Source: Streptomyces marokkonensis (GTDB taxonomy: Bacteria; Actinomycetota; Actinomycetes; Streptomycetales; Streptomycetaceae). Taken from it: DNA of 64,000 bases. The DNA lies in assembly GCF_008312835.1 (NCBI RefSeq), contig NZ_VSKS01000018.1, positions 1 through 64,000 of the forward strand. Reading direction: 5' to 3'. The position numbers and the translations under genes are program-made. How positions within the stretch are numbered: position 1 is the first letter of the stretch; each line of letters opens with the position of its first letter. The notes below the pieces were generated by a model. The model ran no database searches. It saw only the letters and a program-made list of their open reading frames with translations, and was not told the origin of the DNA. This document shows positions 10,938-19,230 of the stretch, piece after piece.

Positions 10938-10972
10938 AGGGCCCGCACGACTTCGGTCGTGCGGGCCCTTTC
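10938..10972 (+). terminator. Rho-independent terminator of the str operon
   Basis: A 14-bp perfect stem AGGGCCCGCACGAC / GTCGTGCGGGCCCT (10938-10951 and 10956-10969) is closed by a TTCG tetraloop and followed by TTTCG. It lies 43 bp after tuf. Confidence 0.92.
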
Positions 10973-11050
10973 GCTTGTGCGGGCGCCCGAGAGTGCTGGG
11001 CGCGCCGAGCGTCAACGCCGGCATCGGGCAGGTCACTCGGTCGCGTGGAC

Positions 11051-11093
11051 GGTATTGCATATGTCTGCGACCTATGCAATGCCCTCATAGGTT
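11051..11093 (+). promoter_or_regulatory. Inverted repeat and leaderless-type -10 before the small gene at 11100
   Basis: GGTATTGCATA (11051-11061) and TATGCAATGCC (11073-11083) form an inverted repeat with one mismatch and an 11-bp spacer. A TAGGTT hexamer at 11088-11093 lies 6 nt before the ATG at 11100, typical of a leaderless promoter. The repeat overlaps where the -35 should be, so it may be an operator. Confidence 0.4.
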
Positions 11094-11099
11094 CGCCCC

Positions 11100-11483
11100 A
11101 TGGTCCGATCATCCCAGGCACTCAAGGGCTTGTGGGCCGACGACGAGAACACCGCAACCACCTTCATCGAACTCACGGAACAAGGCCTCGGGACGACGCA
11201 GGCCGCGGAATTGTGGAGGCATCTCATGGCCGTCGACCTCTCGTTCTTCCAGTCGCAGACCGCTCAGCAGCTCTGGGCGGAGGGCCGGGCGGAGAGCCGG
11301 GCGAAGGACCTCCTGCTGCTGCTGGGGCATCGGGGTGTCGAGGTCTCCGAACAGGACCGGGCGCGCATGGTCGGCTACGGTGACCCCGACGTGCTGGGCC
11401 TGTGGTTCAGGAAGGCCCTCACCGCCACGTCGACGGCGGAGGTCTTCGCGTCGGCCGAGGAGGCCGGGACCGCGGACCGATGA
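11100..11483 (+). CDS. C-terminal-like fragment of a Streptomyces Rpn/PD-(D/E)XK-type protein
   Basis: The 127-residue product resembles the C-terminal third of a family of about 300-residue streptomycete proteins with an Rpn-like nuclease domain: the ATTFIELTEQGLG segment, the WRHLM segment, an Arg/Glu/Ala repeat (AEGRAESRAK), then a small helical domain ending LWFRKALTATSTAEVF. The N-terminal nuclease half is absent. It could be a decayed remnant or a stand-alone regulatory fragment; an upstream leaderless-type promoter argues that it may be expressed. The family comparison is from memory. The following gene is convergent. Confidence 0.5.
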   Translation: MVRSSQALKGLWADDENTATTFIELTEQGLGTTQAAELWRHLMAVDLSFFQSQTAQQLWAEGRAESRAKDLLLLLGHRGVEVSEQDRARMVGYGDPDVLGLWFRKALTATSTAEVFASAEEAGTADR

Positions 11484-11491
11484 CAGGGAAG

Positions 11492-11528
11492 CGGCCCCGG
11501 GTACGCCGTCACAGCGCGCCCGGGGCCG
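11492..11528. terminator. Bidirectional hairpin between convergent genes
   Basis: CGGCCCCGGG (11492-11501) pairs with CCCGGGGCCG (11519-11528) around a 17-nt loop. It sits between the stops of the small gene at 11483 and the protease gene at 11562, without a T tract on either side. Confidence 0.6.
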
Positions 11529-11561
11529 GTTCCGTCCCCCGTCGGGATGGTCAGTCGCAGC

Positions 11562-12935
11562 TCAGACGCGCTGCCAGAGCGCCGGGACGTTCGGGGGCTC
11601 CCAGCCCGGCTGGGCCTGGTGGCCCTGGAGGCAGCGGTATGTGGCGCCGCCGTAGGTGACCGTGGCGCCCGGCTGGTAGACGGTGCCCGCCGACCAGGTG
11701 CCGCCCCCGGGCGGGGGCTCCTCGCCGCCGCCGTCGTCGGTCGTCTTCAGGGTGAGGCCGTAGTTCTGGAGCAGCGGATTGATCGGCTGGTGGAACGTCG
11801 TGCCGCCGCTGCTGCAGTTGCCCGAGCCGCCCGAGGTGACGCCCTGCGCCTGGCTGCCGGAGATGTACGAGCCGCCCGAGTCACCGGGCTCGGCGCACAC
11901 CGTGGTCTGGGTGACGCCGGTGATGGTGCCCTCGGGGTAGGTCACGCTGGTGTTGTGCTGCTGGATGGTGCCGCAGTGCCAGCCCGTGGTGGAGCCGGAG
12001 CGGCACACCGAAGCGCCGACCGTGGCCTGGGTGGAGCCGGTGACCTGGACGTTCTGGCCGCCCGCGCCCTTCACGTACGGCGTCGCCGTCCACTGGGAGT
12101 TGGTGGCCACCCACGCCATGTCGCGGCCCGGGAAGACCGAGCCCTGGAAGGTGCCCTGGGCCACCCGGTTGTGGCCGCTGGTGCTGTCGCCGGTCCGGCC
12201 GCAGTGCCCGGCCGTGGCGTAGCCCTGCTGCGTGCCCTTGGTGACGGGGAAGCCGATCGAGCAGCGGCCGCTGTTGTTGATGTAGTACGCCTCGCCGCCG
12301 CGCAGGTCGTACAGCGCGCGGGGCCGGTCGGCCGACTTCTCGATCCGGGTGAGGGAGCGGTCGACGCCGGCCGCCGACAGCAGCGTGCGGGCGGCGGAGG
12401 GGCGTATCGCCTGCACGGTGACCGTGTTCGTGCGGACGTCGACGTACCAGACGGGGGCGTCGGTGGTGTCGTTCCGCTGAGCCGCCCGGTCCAGGCGGGA
12501 CTTGGCCGCGTCCAGGTCGGCCAGGGAGTGCCGTACGACGGTGGCCTCGGCGCCCCGCGCCTCGATGGCCGGTACGTCGCGGGCGTCCGTGGTCGCCACC
12601 GTCAGCGTGCCGGAGTCCGCGCCGCGCACCCAGGCGCCCGCGAAGTCGGAGCCCAACGCCGCCCGGAGGCGGCCTGCGGTGGCGCCCGCCTCCGCCTCGT
12701 TCACCAGGCGGCGTTCCGCCTGCCGGCGGTCGAGACCCAGGTCGCGTTCCATGGCCTTGAGAAGGGCGGGCGGAGCCGCGTCGGTGCGCAGCGTCTCCGC
12801 GGCGGAGGGGCCGGCCGGGGGAGCGGCCGGTCCCGCGCTCGCGGAGCCGCTGAGCCCGGCCACGAGCAGGGCGGCCGTCGCCGCGACGGCGGCCGCCGCG
12901 GCTCTGGCGTGCCGGGGGAGGTGTCGGTGGGGCAT
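11562..12935 (-). CDS. sprC: Secreted chymotrypsin-like serine protease with prodomain and chitin-binding domain (protease C type)
   Basis: The start at ATG 12935 follows GAGGAG at 7 nt and gives 457 residues, the length I recall for S. griseus protease C precursor. Order: signal peptide (1-34, Ala-rich core ending SASAG), an alpha-lytic-type prodomain (about 45-200), a mature S1 protease domain beginning near LRGGEAYYIN, a Gly/Pro/Glu linker, and a C-terminal CBM5/12-like chitin-binding domain (about 413-457, GTVYQPGATVTYGG). Catalytic residues are H244 (TAGHCG), D272 (GRDMAW) and S353 (GDSGGS), with Cys pairs around them. The enzyme should be exported by Sec, autoprocessed, and bound to chitin or cell walls. 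It lies downstream of a LysR gene on the same strand. Confidence 0.93.
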   Translation of the reverse strand: MPHRHLPRHARAAAAAVAATAALLVAGLSGSASAGPAAPPAGPSAAETLRTDAAPPALLKAMERDLGLDRRQAERRLVNEAEAGATAGRLRAALGSDFAGAWVRGADSGTLTVATTDARDVPAIEARGAEATVVRHSLADLDAAKSRLDRAAQRNDTTDAPVWYVDVRTNTVTVQAIRPSAARTLLSAAGVDRSLTRIEKSADRPRALYDLRGGEAYYINNSGRCSIGFPVTKGTQQGYATAGHCGRTGDSTSGHNRVAQGTFQGSVFPGRDMAWVATNSQWTATPYVKGAGGQNVQVTGSTQATVGASVCRSGSTTGWHCGTIQQHNTSVTYPEGTITGVTQTTVCAEPGDSGGSYISGSQAQGVTSGGSGNCSSGGTTFHQPINPLLQNYGLTLKTTDDGGGEEPPPGGGTWSAGTVYQPGATVTYGGATYRCLQGHQAQPGWEPPNVPALWQRV

Positions 12936-13027
12936 GAGGCATCTCCTCGGTTCGGGTGGGGAGGTGCCGAAACCGTAGGGAGGGCCGGCCGGACGCCGTA
13001 AGCCGTCGGCCGGCCCCCTCCCCGGCG

Positions 13028-13975
13028 TTATGGAACGGGCTGCGCGGCGAGCCACTCCGCGTAGCTGTCGCTGCGGGCCGCCACGCCCGCGTGTGCCAGC
13101 CGGGCCTGTGCCAGGACGGTGGCCGCGGTCTCCGCCCGCTGCGTCACCCGGTGCCAGCCCAGCAGATGCCGCCAGGTCAGCGGCGTGCCGGTGAGCGGAC
13201 GGGTGATGATCCCGGGCGTGTTCGGGAAGGTCGCCCGGCACAGTCCGACCGCCCGGCCGACCTGCACGAGGTGGACCAGGGACGAGGTGTCCGTCTCGTA
13301 CATCCGGTGCGGGGTGAAGCCGGCGCGGGCGCAGGCCGCCGTGAAGCAGTCCCCGAAGCAGCCGTCGCCCGGCACGCAGGCCCACTCCTCACCGGCCAGC
13401 TCGGTCAGCTCGACCTCGCCCGGGCGGGCGAGCGCGTGCCCCTCCGGCACCATGACGAACACCGGGTCGACCGCGACCTCCTGCCAGACCAGGCCCTCCG
13501 CGCCGGGTGGCGAGGCCGAACCGCACGTTCCGGCGAGGGCGAAGTCCAGCCGCCCCTCGGTCAGCAGGCCGGCCAGCTCCCGTTCGGACCAGGAGGCGCA
13601 GGTGGTCACCCGGGCGTCGGGCGTCACGTCCGCGAGCCGGTCCACCACGGCGCCGAGGAGGGGGCCGTGGGTGCCGCCCAGCCGGAGGCACGCCGTCGCG
13701 CGGGAGGTGCGGGCGAAGCGGGCCGCCTCCTGTTGCAGCTCGGTCACCGCCGGCAGCACGATCCGGCTGCGCTCCAGCACGAGTTCGCCCAGCGCGGTGG
13801 CCCGCACCCCGTGCCGTCCGCGCTCGAACAGCTCACCCCCCAGGGCGCGCTCGATCCGCTTGAGCTGGGCGCTCAGCGCGGGCTGCGCGAGCCCCAGGTC
13901 GGTCGCCGCCCGGGTGAGGCTGCCCGCGTCGGCGATCGCCCGGATCGTTCTCAGATGCCGCAACTCCAGCTCCAT
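13028..13975 (-). CDS. LysR-family transcriptional regulator
   Basis: The 315-residue product has an N-terminal winged HTH (residues 1-65: LRHLRTIRAIADAGSLTRAA, then LGLAQPALSAQLKRIE) and a periplasmic-binding-protein-like effector domain (about 90-300), a normal LysR architecture. Two Cys lie close together in the effector domain (GDGCFGDCF), which could be redox-sensitive. It is 92 bp upstream of the protease gene on the same strand and convergent with nothing. The ligand and targets are not evident; control of the downstream protease is possible because LysR genes often sit near targets. Confidence 0.9.
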   Translation of the reverse strand: MELELRHLRTIRAIADAGSLTRAATDLGLAQPALSAQLKRIERALGGELFERGRHGVRATALGELVLERSRIVLPAVTELQQEAARFARTSRATACLRLGGTHGPLLGAVVDRLADVTPDARVTTCASWSERELAGLLTEGRLDFALAGTCGSASPPGAEGLVWQEVAVDPVFVMVPEGHALARPGEVELTELAGEEWACVPGDGCFGDCFTAACARAGFTPHRMYETDTSSLVHLVQVGRAVGLCRATFPNTPGIITRPLTGTPLTWRHLLGWHRVTQRAETAATVLAQARLAHAGVAARSDSYAEWLAAQPVP

Positions 13976-14070
13976 GAGGGGAGCTTGCGGCGTGGGAGGG
14001 GCAGGGGCAAGAGGTTGGTACGGACCTGCTTCCCGGCGGGTCGTCGGAGCGGGTGGCGCGGGCCCGGTCG

Positions 14071-14661
14071 TCAGCGCGGATGACGCAGTCCGTCGACGAG
14101 GACGCCGACCAGCCGGCGCGCGTCGTAACCGGGATCGCTCTCCGCGCCGATGCAGAGGTTCCCGACGCCGCGCATGAGGGTGAGCGCGTCGATGTCGGTG
14201 CGGATCTCACGGGCGGAGATCGCGGCGTCGAGCAGTTCCGCGCAGACGGGCAGGAGGCGGTCGAGGAAGTAGGTGTGCAGTCCTTCGAAGCCGCTGTCGT
14301 CGGACCGCAGGACGGCGGCGAGTCCGTGCTTGGTGACCAGGAAGTCGACGAACAGGTCGATCCACTGCCGCAGGGCGGCGTGCGGGGTCGCGGCGGCGGC
14401 CAGCAGGGCCGGCCCGGCCTCGGCGCAGGCGTCGACCTGGTGCCGGTAGACGGCGATGATCAGGTCGGCCCGGGTCGGGAAGTGGCGGTAGAGGGTGCCG
14501 AGCCCGACGCCTGCCCGGGACGCGATGTCGCGCACCGGGGCGTTCACGCCCGACGCGAGGAAGGCCGCTACGGCCGCCTCGAGCAGCGTCTCCTTGTTGC
14601 GCCGGGCGTCCTTCCGCCGTGACCGGTCCCCGGGCCCGGCGCCCTCGTCGCTCTGGTTCAC
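14071..14661 (-). CDS. TetR-family repressor, divergent from aldo/keto reductase
   Basis: The 196-residue protein has an N-terminal TetR HTH (about 20-65: LLEAAVAAFLASGVNAPVRDIASRAGVGLGTLYRHFPTR, in pieces) and an all-helical ligand domain. An N-terminal Ser/Asp/Arg-rich tail precedes it. Two palindromic sites lie between this gene and the divergent reductase gene, so it very likely represses the reductase/LLM operon and itself. The inducer is unknown. Confidence 0.92.
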   Translation of the reverse strand: MNQSDEGAGPGDRSRRKDARRNKETLLEAAVAAFLASGVNAPVRDIASRAGVGLGTLYRHFPTRADLIIAVYRHQVDACAEAGPALLAAAATPHAALRQWIDLFVDFLVTKHGLAAVLRSDDSGFEGLHTYFLDRLLPVCAELLDAAISAREIRTDIDALTLMRGVGNLCIGAESDPGYDARRLVGVLVDGLRHPR

Positions 14662-14745
14662 CGCGTTGTTCCTCCCGCTCTCGCGCGCTCCCGCATGGTC
14701 TCACGCACGCCCGCGCACGCCCACGCCTCCCGGGTGCTTGCCAAA

Positions 14746-14762
14746 ACGGAACAGCGTTCCGT
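14746..14762. promoter_or_regulatory. TetR operator site 1
   Basis: ACGGAAC-AGC-GTTCCGT is a perfect 7-bp inverted repeat with a 3-bp centre. Its centre is 32 bp, about three helical turns, from the centre of site 2, and both lie in the divergent promoter region. Confidence 0.75.
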
Positions 14763-14778
14763 ATCGTTTCGAGCGTAC

Positions 14779-14793
14779 CGGAACGGTGTTCCG
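14779..14793. promoter_or_regulatory. TetR operator site 2
   Basis: CGGAAC-GGT-GTTCCG is a perfect 6-bp inverted repeat with a 3-bp centre and the same half-site as site 1. It ends 34 bp before the aldo/keto reductase start, so occupancy should block its promoter. Confidence 0.75.
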
Positions 14794-14827
14794 TTTCTGG
14801 TTCCTTCTGCCATGAGGAGACACGGCC

Positions 14828-15847
14828 ATGCAGTACCGCACCCTGGGCCGGACCGGCGTACAGGTCAGCACGCTCGCGCTCGGCGCGATGAACTTCGGCG
14901 CGATCGGGCGCACCGGTCAGGACGAGGCCACCGCCATCGTCGACGCCGCCCTGGAGGCCGGTGTCAACGTCATCGACACCGCCGACATGTACGGCGGCGG
15001 GGAGTCGGAGGAGATGGTCGGCAAGGCCATCGCCGGGCGCCGCGACGACATCGTGCTGGCCACGAAGGCGACCATGCCGATGGGGGAGGAGCGCAACCAC
15101 CGGGGCGGTTCGCGCCGCTGGCTCGTCACCGCGCTGGAGGACAGCCTGCGCCGGCTCGGCGTCGACCACGTCGACCTCTACCAGATGCACCGCTGGGACC
15201 CGGCCACCAGTGACGAGGAGACCCTGTCGGCGCTCACCGACCTGCAGCGCGCGGGGAAAATACGCTACTTCGGCTCCTCCACCTTCCCCGCGTACCGCAT
15301 CGTGCAGGCGCAGTGGGCCGCCCGTGAACTGCGCCTGGGCCGGTACGTCACCGAGCAGCCCAGCTACTCCATCCTGCAGCGCGGTGTCGAGACCCATGTT
15401 CTTCCGGTGACCGAGGAGTACGGGCTCGGCGTGCTGGTGTGGAGCCCGCTGGCCTCGGGCTGGCTGTCGGGCGCGGTACGCAGGGGACGCGACGTCACCA
15501 CGCACCGCTCGACGGTCATGCCGGACCGCTTCGACCCCTCACTCCCCGCCAACCGGACCCGGCTCGACGCCGTCGAGCGGCTGGCCGCGGTCGCCGACGA
15601 GGCCGGACTGACCATGATCCAGCTGGCGCTCGGCTTCGTGACCGCGCATCCCGGTGTGACCAGCGCGCTCATCGGTCCGCGCACGCCGGACCACCTGCGG
15701 GCTCAGCTCGCCGCCGCCGACACCGTGCTCCCCGCCGACGTGCTCGACGCCATCGACGCGATCGTCGCTCCGGGTGTCGACCTGGCCCCGCACGAGAAGC
15801 ACGACACGCCGCCCTCACTGCTCGACGCCTCACTGCGCCGCCGCTGA
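14828..15847 (+). CDS. Aldo/keto reductase
   Basis: The 339-residue protein has a full AKR (beta/alpha)8 barrel: opening MQYRTLGRTGVQVSTLALGAM, the catalytic Asp/Tyr in DTADMYGGG, the Lys in LATKA and the His in YQMHRW, and the NADPH-binding segment SALIGPRTPDHL near the C-terminus. It would reduce carbonyls with NADPH; the substrate is unknown. AGGAGA lies 8 nt before the ATG. It starts a two-gene operon with the LLM-class oxidoreductase and is probably controlled by the divergent TetR protein. Confidence 0.93.
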   Translation: MQYRTLGRTGVQVSTLALGAMNFGAIGRTGQDEATAIVDAALEAGVNVIDTADMYGGGESEEMVGKAIAGRRDDIVLATKATMPMGEERNHRGGSRRWLVTALEDSLRRLGVDHVDLYQMHRWDPATSDEETLSALTDLQRAGKIRYFGSSTFPAYRIVQAQWAARELRLGRYVTEQPSYSILQRGVETHVLPVTEEYGLGVLVWSPLASGWLSGAVRRGRDVTTHRSTVMPDRFDPSLPANRTRLDAVERLAAVADEAGLTMIQLALGFVTAHPGVTSALIGPRTPDHLRAQLAAADTVLPADVLDAIDAIVAPGVDLAPHEKHDTPPSLLDASLRRR

Positions 15848-15870
15848 CCGACCCGGAGGTCCACCAGCCC

Positions 15871-16770
15871 ATGTCACCCGCACCCCGACCCCGTTTCGGG
15901 ATCATGACCGCGCCCTCGCAGGTCGACTACCACGACATCCTGCGGGTCTGGCGCGAGGCGGACACGGTCCCGGAGATCGAGCACGCGTGGCTGTTCGATC
16001 ACCTCATGCCCATCTTCGGCGACCCGGAGGGCCCGACCTACGAGGGCTGGACGCTGCTCTCGGCGCTCGCGGCGCAGACCCGGCGGCTGCGGCTCGGCGT
16101 GATGGTGACCAGCAACCGGTTCCGGCCGCCGGCGCTGCTCGCCAAGATCGCCACGACCGTCGACATCGTCTCCAACGGACGGCTCGACCTCGGCATAGGC
16201 GTCGGCTCCCGCCCGAACCCTCCCCAGGCATGGCGCGAGTACCCGGCGCACGGCCTGCCCTTCCGGCCCCCGGCGCAGGCGGTGGAGAGCCTCGCCGAAG
16301 CCTGCACGGTGATCCGGAGGCTGTGGACCGAGAAGGAACCCTTCGACTTCCACGGCACCCACCACCACCTCACCGGGGCGTTCGGCAGCCCCAAGCCCGT
16401 GCAGCGGCCCCACCCGCCGATCCTCATCGGCGGACGCTCCAGCGCGACGCTGCGCGTGGTCGCCGAGCACGCGGACCTGTGGAACATCCCCGGCGGTGAC
16501 ATCGACGACGTGGTCCGCCGCAGCGCCCTGCTGGACCGCTACTGCGCGGACATCGGCCGCGACCCGGCCTCGATCGTCCGCTCGATCCACCTGCCCGTCG
16601 ACTACGACCGGCCCGGCGCCGTGCGGGAGGCGATCGGCGAGGCGGCCGACGCCGGTTTCGGGCACATCGTCCTCGGGCTGGGGGCGCCGTACCCGGCCGG
16701 CGTCGCGCGGTGGGTCGCCGACGAACTCATCGGTGCGTCGGGGGGAAAGGGCCGCGCGCACGGGTATTGA
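15871..16770 (+). CDS. LLM-class (luciferase-like) flavin/F420-dependent oxidoreductase
   Basis: The 299-residue product starts at ATG 15871, preceded by GGAGG, 23 bp after the reductase stop. The sequence has the bacterial luciferase-like TIM barrel: an N-terminal FGIMTAPSQVDY strand, the central RLRLGVMVTSNRFRPPALLAK and the GRLDLGIGVG loop, and PPILIGGRS near residue 190, typical of F420-dependent members. Cofactor choice between FMN and F420 is not certain. The overlapping xylanase promoter begins at its stop codon. Confidence 0.88.
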   Translation: MSPAPRPRFGIMTAPSQVDYHDILRVWREADTVPEIEHAWLFDHLMPIFGDPEGPTYEGWTLLSALAAQTRRLRLGVMVTSNRFRPPALLAKIATTVDIVSNGRLDLGIGVGSRPNPPQAWREYPAHGLPFRPPAQAVESLAEACTVIRRLWTEKEPFDFHGTHHHLTGAFGSPKPVQRPHPPILIGGRSSATLRVVAEHADLWNIPGGDIDDVVRRSALLDRYCADIGRDPASIVRSIHLPVDYDRPGAVREAIGEAADAGFGHIVLGLGAPYPAGVARWVADELIGASGGKGRAHGY

Positions 16771-16796
16771 CGCGCCGCTCGGCCAGACCTTAGCGT
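16767..16796 (+). promoter_or_regulatory. Xylanase gene promoter
   Basis: TTGACG (16767-16772) and TAGCGT (16791-16796) are 18 bp apart, a good HrdB-type promoter that overlaps the LLM gene stop codon. The expected start near 16803 is just before the inverted repeat at 16809-16838. Confidence 0.7.
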
Positions 16797-16808
16797 CCGC
16801 CCATCCCT

Positions 16809-16838
16809 AATGTTTCGGATTCTACTTCGAAACATTCG
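16809..16838. promoter_or_regulatory. Xylan-type operator, inverted repeat
   Basis: AATGTTTCG (16809-16817) and CGAAACATT (16828-16836) form a perfect 9-bp inverted repeat. The right arm extends to CGAAACATTCG, one base from the CGAAACTTTCG element reported upstream of streptomycete xylanase genes and linked to a repressor. It lies just downstream of the predicted transcription start, as expected for a roadblock operator. Confidence 0.65.
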
Positions 16839-16867
16839 AGAACGACGATGGGAATGAGACTCCCCGC

Positions 16868-18022
16868 ATGAGATCCATTCGTTTCGCCACCGTGGCCGTC
16901 GCCACCGCCGCCCTGACCCTGCCGCTCCTGGCGGGCACGGCGACCGCCGACCCGTCCGCCGGCCGGAAAGCCCCGCCGCACTCCAACGCCAAGTTCGACC
17001 GGCTGCGTGCGGCCGCCCCCGAGGGCTTCGTCGTGGGCACCGCCGTGGCAGGCGGCGGCCACCACCTGGAGCAGGACTACCCGGACCCCTTCACGTACGA
17101 CAAGGAGTACCGGAAGCACCTGGGACGCCAGTTCAGCTCGGTCTCCCCCGAGAACCAGATGAAGTGGGACTACATCCACCCCGAGCGGGACCGCTACGAC
17201 TTCGGGCAGGCCGACGCCATCGTCGAGTTCGCCGCGCGCCACAAGCAGGTCGTGCGCGGCCACACCCTGCTGTGGCACAGCCAGAACCCGGCGTGGCTGG
17301 AGGAGGGCGACTTCTCGAAGGAGGAGCTGCGCTCCCTCCTGCGTGAGCACATCACCACCGTCGTCGGCCGCTACGCCGGCCGGATCCAGCAGTGGGACGT
17401 CGCCAACGAGATATTCGACGACCAGGGCAACCTGCGCACCCAGGACAACATCTGGATCCGCGAACTGGGTCCGGGCGTCGTCGCCGACGCCTTCCGCTGG
17501 GCCCACGAGGCCGACCCCGAGGCGAAGTTGTTCTTCAACGACTACAACGTGGAGGGCGTCAACGCGAAGAGCGACGCCTACTACACGCTCATCCAGGACC
17601 TGCTCGAGCAGGACGTACCCGTGGACGGCTTCTCCGTCCAGGGGCACCTGAGCACGCGCTACGGCTTCCCGGGCGACCTGGAGGACAACCTGCGCCGCTT
17701 CGACGCGCTCGGCCTGGAGACCGCCGTCACCGAGCTGGACGTCCGCATGGACCTGCCGGAGAGCGGTGTGCCCACCGAGGCGCAGGAGCAGAAGCAGGCC
17801 GACTACTACCAGCGGACGCTCCAGGCGTGCCTGGCCATCGACGGCTGCAACTCGTTCACCATCTGGGGCTTCACCGACAAGTACTCGTGGGTGCCGGTGT
17901 TCTTCGAGGGCGAGGGCTTCGCCAACGTCATGACCGACGACTACGCGCGCAAGCCCGCCTTCTACGCCCTGCGGGACACGCTGAAGGAGGCACGGCACGA
18001 CGACTGCGACAAGCACCGGTAG
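16868..18022 (+). CDS. Secreted endo-1,4-beta-xylanase, GH10
   Basis: The 384-residue product has a signal peptide ending near ATADPSA (about 28) and a single GH10 catalytic barrel with no carbohydrate-binding module. The acid/base is E181 in DVANEIF and the nucleophile E289 in TELDVR; substrate-binding HTLLWHSQNPAW is intact. It should hydrolyse xylan backbone outside the cell. The start is the first Met before a typical n-h-c signal; a promoter and operator lie immediately upstream. It is convergent with the methyltransferase gene. Confidence 0.95.
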   Translation: MRSIRFATVAVATAALTLPLLAGTATADPSAGRKAPPHSNAKFDRLRAAAPEGFVVGTAVAGGGHHLEQDYPDPFTYDKEYRKHLGRQFSSVSPENQMKWDYIHPERDRYDFGQADAIVEFAARHKQVVRGHTLLWHSQNPAWLEEGDFSKEELRSLLREHITTVVGRYAGRIQQWDVANEIFDDQGNLRTQDNIWIRELGPGVVADAFRWAHEADPEAKLFFNDYNVEGVNAKSDAYYTLIQDLLEQDVPVDGFSVQGHLSTRYGFPGDLEDNLRRFDALGLETAVTELDVRMDLPESGVPTEAQEQKQADYYQRTLQACLAIDGCNSFTIWGFTDKYSWVPVFFEGEGFANVMTDDYARKPAFYALRDTLKEARHDDCDKHR

Positions 18023-18035
18023 GACCGGCACCGGG

Positions 18036-18066
18036 CCCCGGACGGGCGGCGCATGCCCGTCCGGGG
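18036..18066. terminator. Bidirectional terminator hairpin
   Basis: CCCCGGACGGGC (18036-18047) and GCCCGTCCGGGG (18055-18066) form a perfect 12-bp stem with a 7-nt loop in the 72-bp gap between the convergent xylanase and methyltransferase genes. Confidence 0.8.
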
Positions 18067-18094
18067 GTGGCCCCCTCCTCCTGGCCCGCGGGAC

Positions 18095-18916
18095 TCACGC
18101 CTTGCGGGCCACCGCCACATAGGCCCCGCTGTGGACGCCCTCCTGCCCGGGAACCGGCTCTCCGAGCTCCGGGTGCCACTCCTCGGCCGCCACGATGCCG
18201 GGCTCGACGATCTCCAGCCCTTCGAAGAACCGGGCGAACCGGTCCCTGCTGCGCATGTCCATGGTCAGCCCGCCCGCCCGGTAGAGGTCGATCACCTTCC
18301 GGGAGGCTTCCTCCGGGTGGAAATCGGGAGTGAGGTGCGACATGACCAGGTAACTGCCGGGCGCCAGCGCCTCCTTGAGCCGGTCCACCAGCTCGTACGC
18401 CCCGTCCTCGTCGCCGATGAAGTGCAGCAGCGCGATCAGGGACAGCGCCACCGGCCGCTCGAAGTCCAGCGTCTTGCGGGCCTGCTCGACGATGACGGCG
18501 GTGTCCCGCGCGTCCGCCTGCACATAGTCGACGACCCCCTCGGAGGTACCCCGCAGCAGCGCCTCGGCGTGGACGAGGACGATCGGGTCGTTGTCGCAGT
18601 ACACCACCCGTGCGTCGGCGGCGATTCCCTGCGCCACCTGGTGCAGGTTCGGCTCCGTCGGTATGCCGGTCCCGATGTCGAGGAACTGGCGCACGCCCTG
18701 GTCCGCCACCCAGCGGGTGGCGCGGTGCATGAACGCCCTGTTCATCCGCGCCATGACCGGGATGACCGGCGCGAACTCCACGAGCTGTCTGCCCAGCGCC
18801 TCGTCCACCGGGTAGTTGTCCTTGCCGCCGAGGAACCAGTCGTACATCCGCGCGGGATGCGGCTTGCTGGTGTCGATCCGTACGGGAGCGTCCATGCCGA
18901 AGTCAGGCTGATTCAC
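18095..18916 (-). CDS. SAM-dependent methyltransferase of the Methyltransf_19 (DUF574) family
   Basis: A GTG at 18916, with AAGGGGGA 5-6 nt upstream, gives 273 residues, normal for the family; the longer frame upstream adds a Ser/Arg-rich, unlikely leader. The family hallmark is clear: TSKPHPARMYDWFLGGKDN near residue 15, then the SAM-binding FLDIGTGIPTEPN and the VVYCDND strand. These proteins are very numerous in Streptomyces and often sit beside WhiJ-like HTH/DUF397 genes, as here. The substrate is unknown. Confidence 0.88.
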   Translation of the reverse strand: MNQPDFGMDAPVRIDTSKPHPARMYDWFLGGKDNYPVDEALGRQLVEFAPVIPVMARMNRAFMHRATRWVADQGVRQFLDIGTGIPTEPNLHQVAQGIAADARVVYCDNDPIVLVHAEALLRGTSEGVVDYVQADARDTAVIVEQARKTLDFERPVALSLIALLHFIGDEDGAYELVDRLKEALAPGSYLVMSHLTPDFHPEEASRKVIDLYRAGGLTMDMRSRDRFARFFEGLEIVEPGIVAAEEWHPELGEPVPGQEGVHSGAYVAVARKA

Positions 18917-19230
18917 GCCGATCCCCCTTGTCACGCCGGGCAGTTGACCCTGTTCGGTCGTGCTCGTCACGATAGCCAGCCGCCTGACCGGCAGCGGCCC
19001 GGGGCGGCGCTTTCTCAGATCTCGGGTTCCGCTGCTGGAGGACGTAGTCGCTCGAACGTGTGAATGGGGCGTTCTGCCCGTACTGGGGTTCATGTCGCGA
19101 TCTAACGTGATCCGTGTGGCTCGGCTACGCGTGGTGACTGTCCGCCGGTTGTCCGGTGCTGTCCGGGCCGTCGGCGTGGTTGGTGCGGGTAGGGCGCCGC
19201 GGTATGGCGCGGACGACGGAGGGGTGCGGC
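18917..19230. other. Divergent intergenic region between methyltransferase and HTH genes
   Basis: These 314 bp should hold the promoters of both flanking genes. I see no strong HrdB pair; a TATCGT on the minus strand near 18968-18973 could be the -10 for the methyltransferase. No further gene or repeat is evident. Confidence 0.5.
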
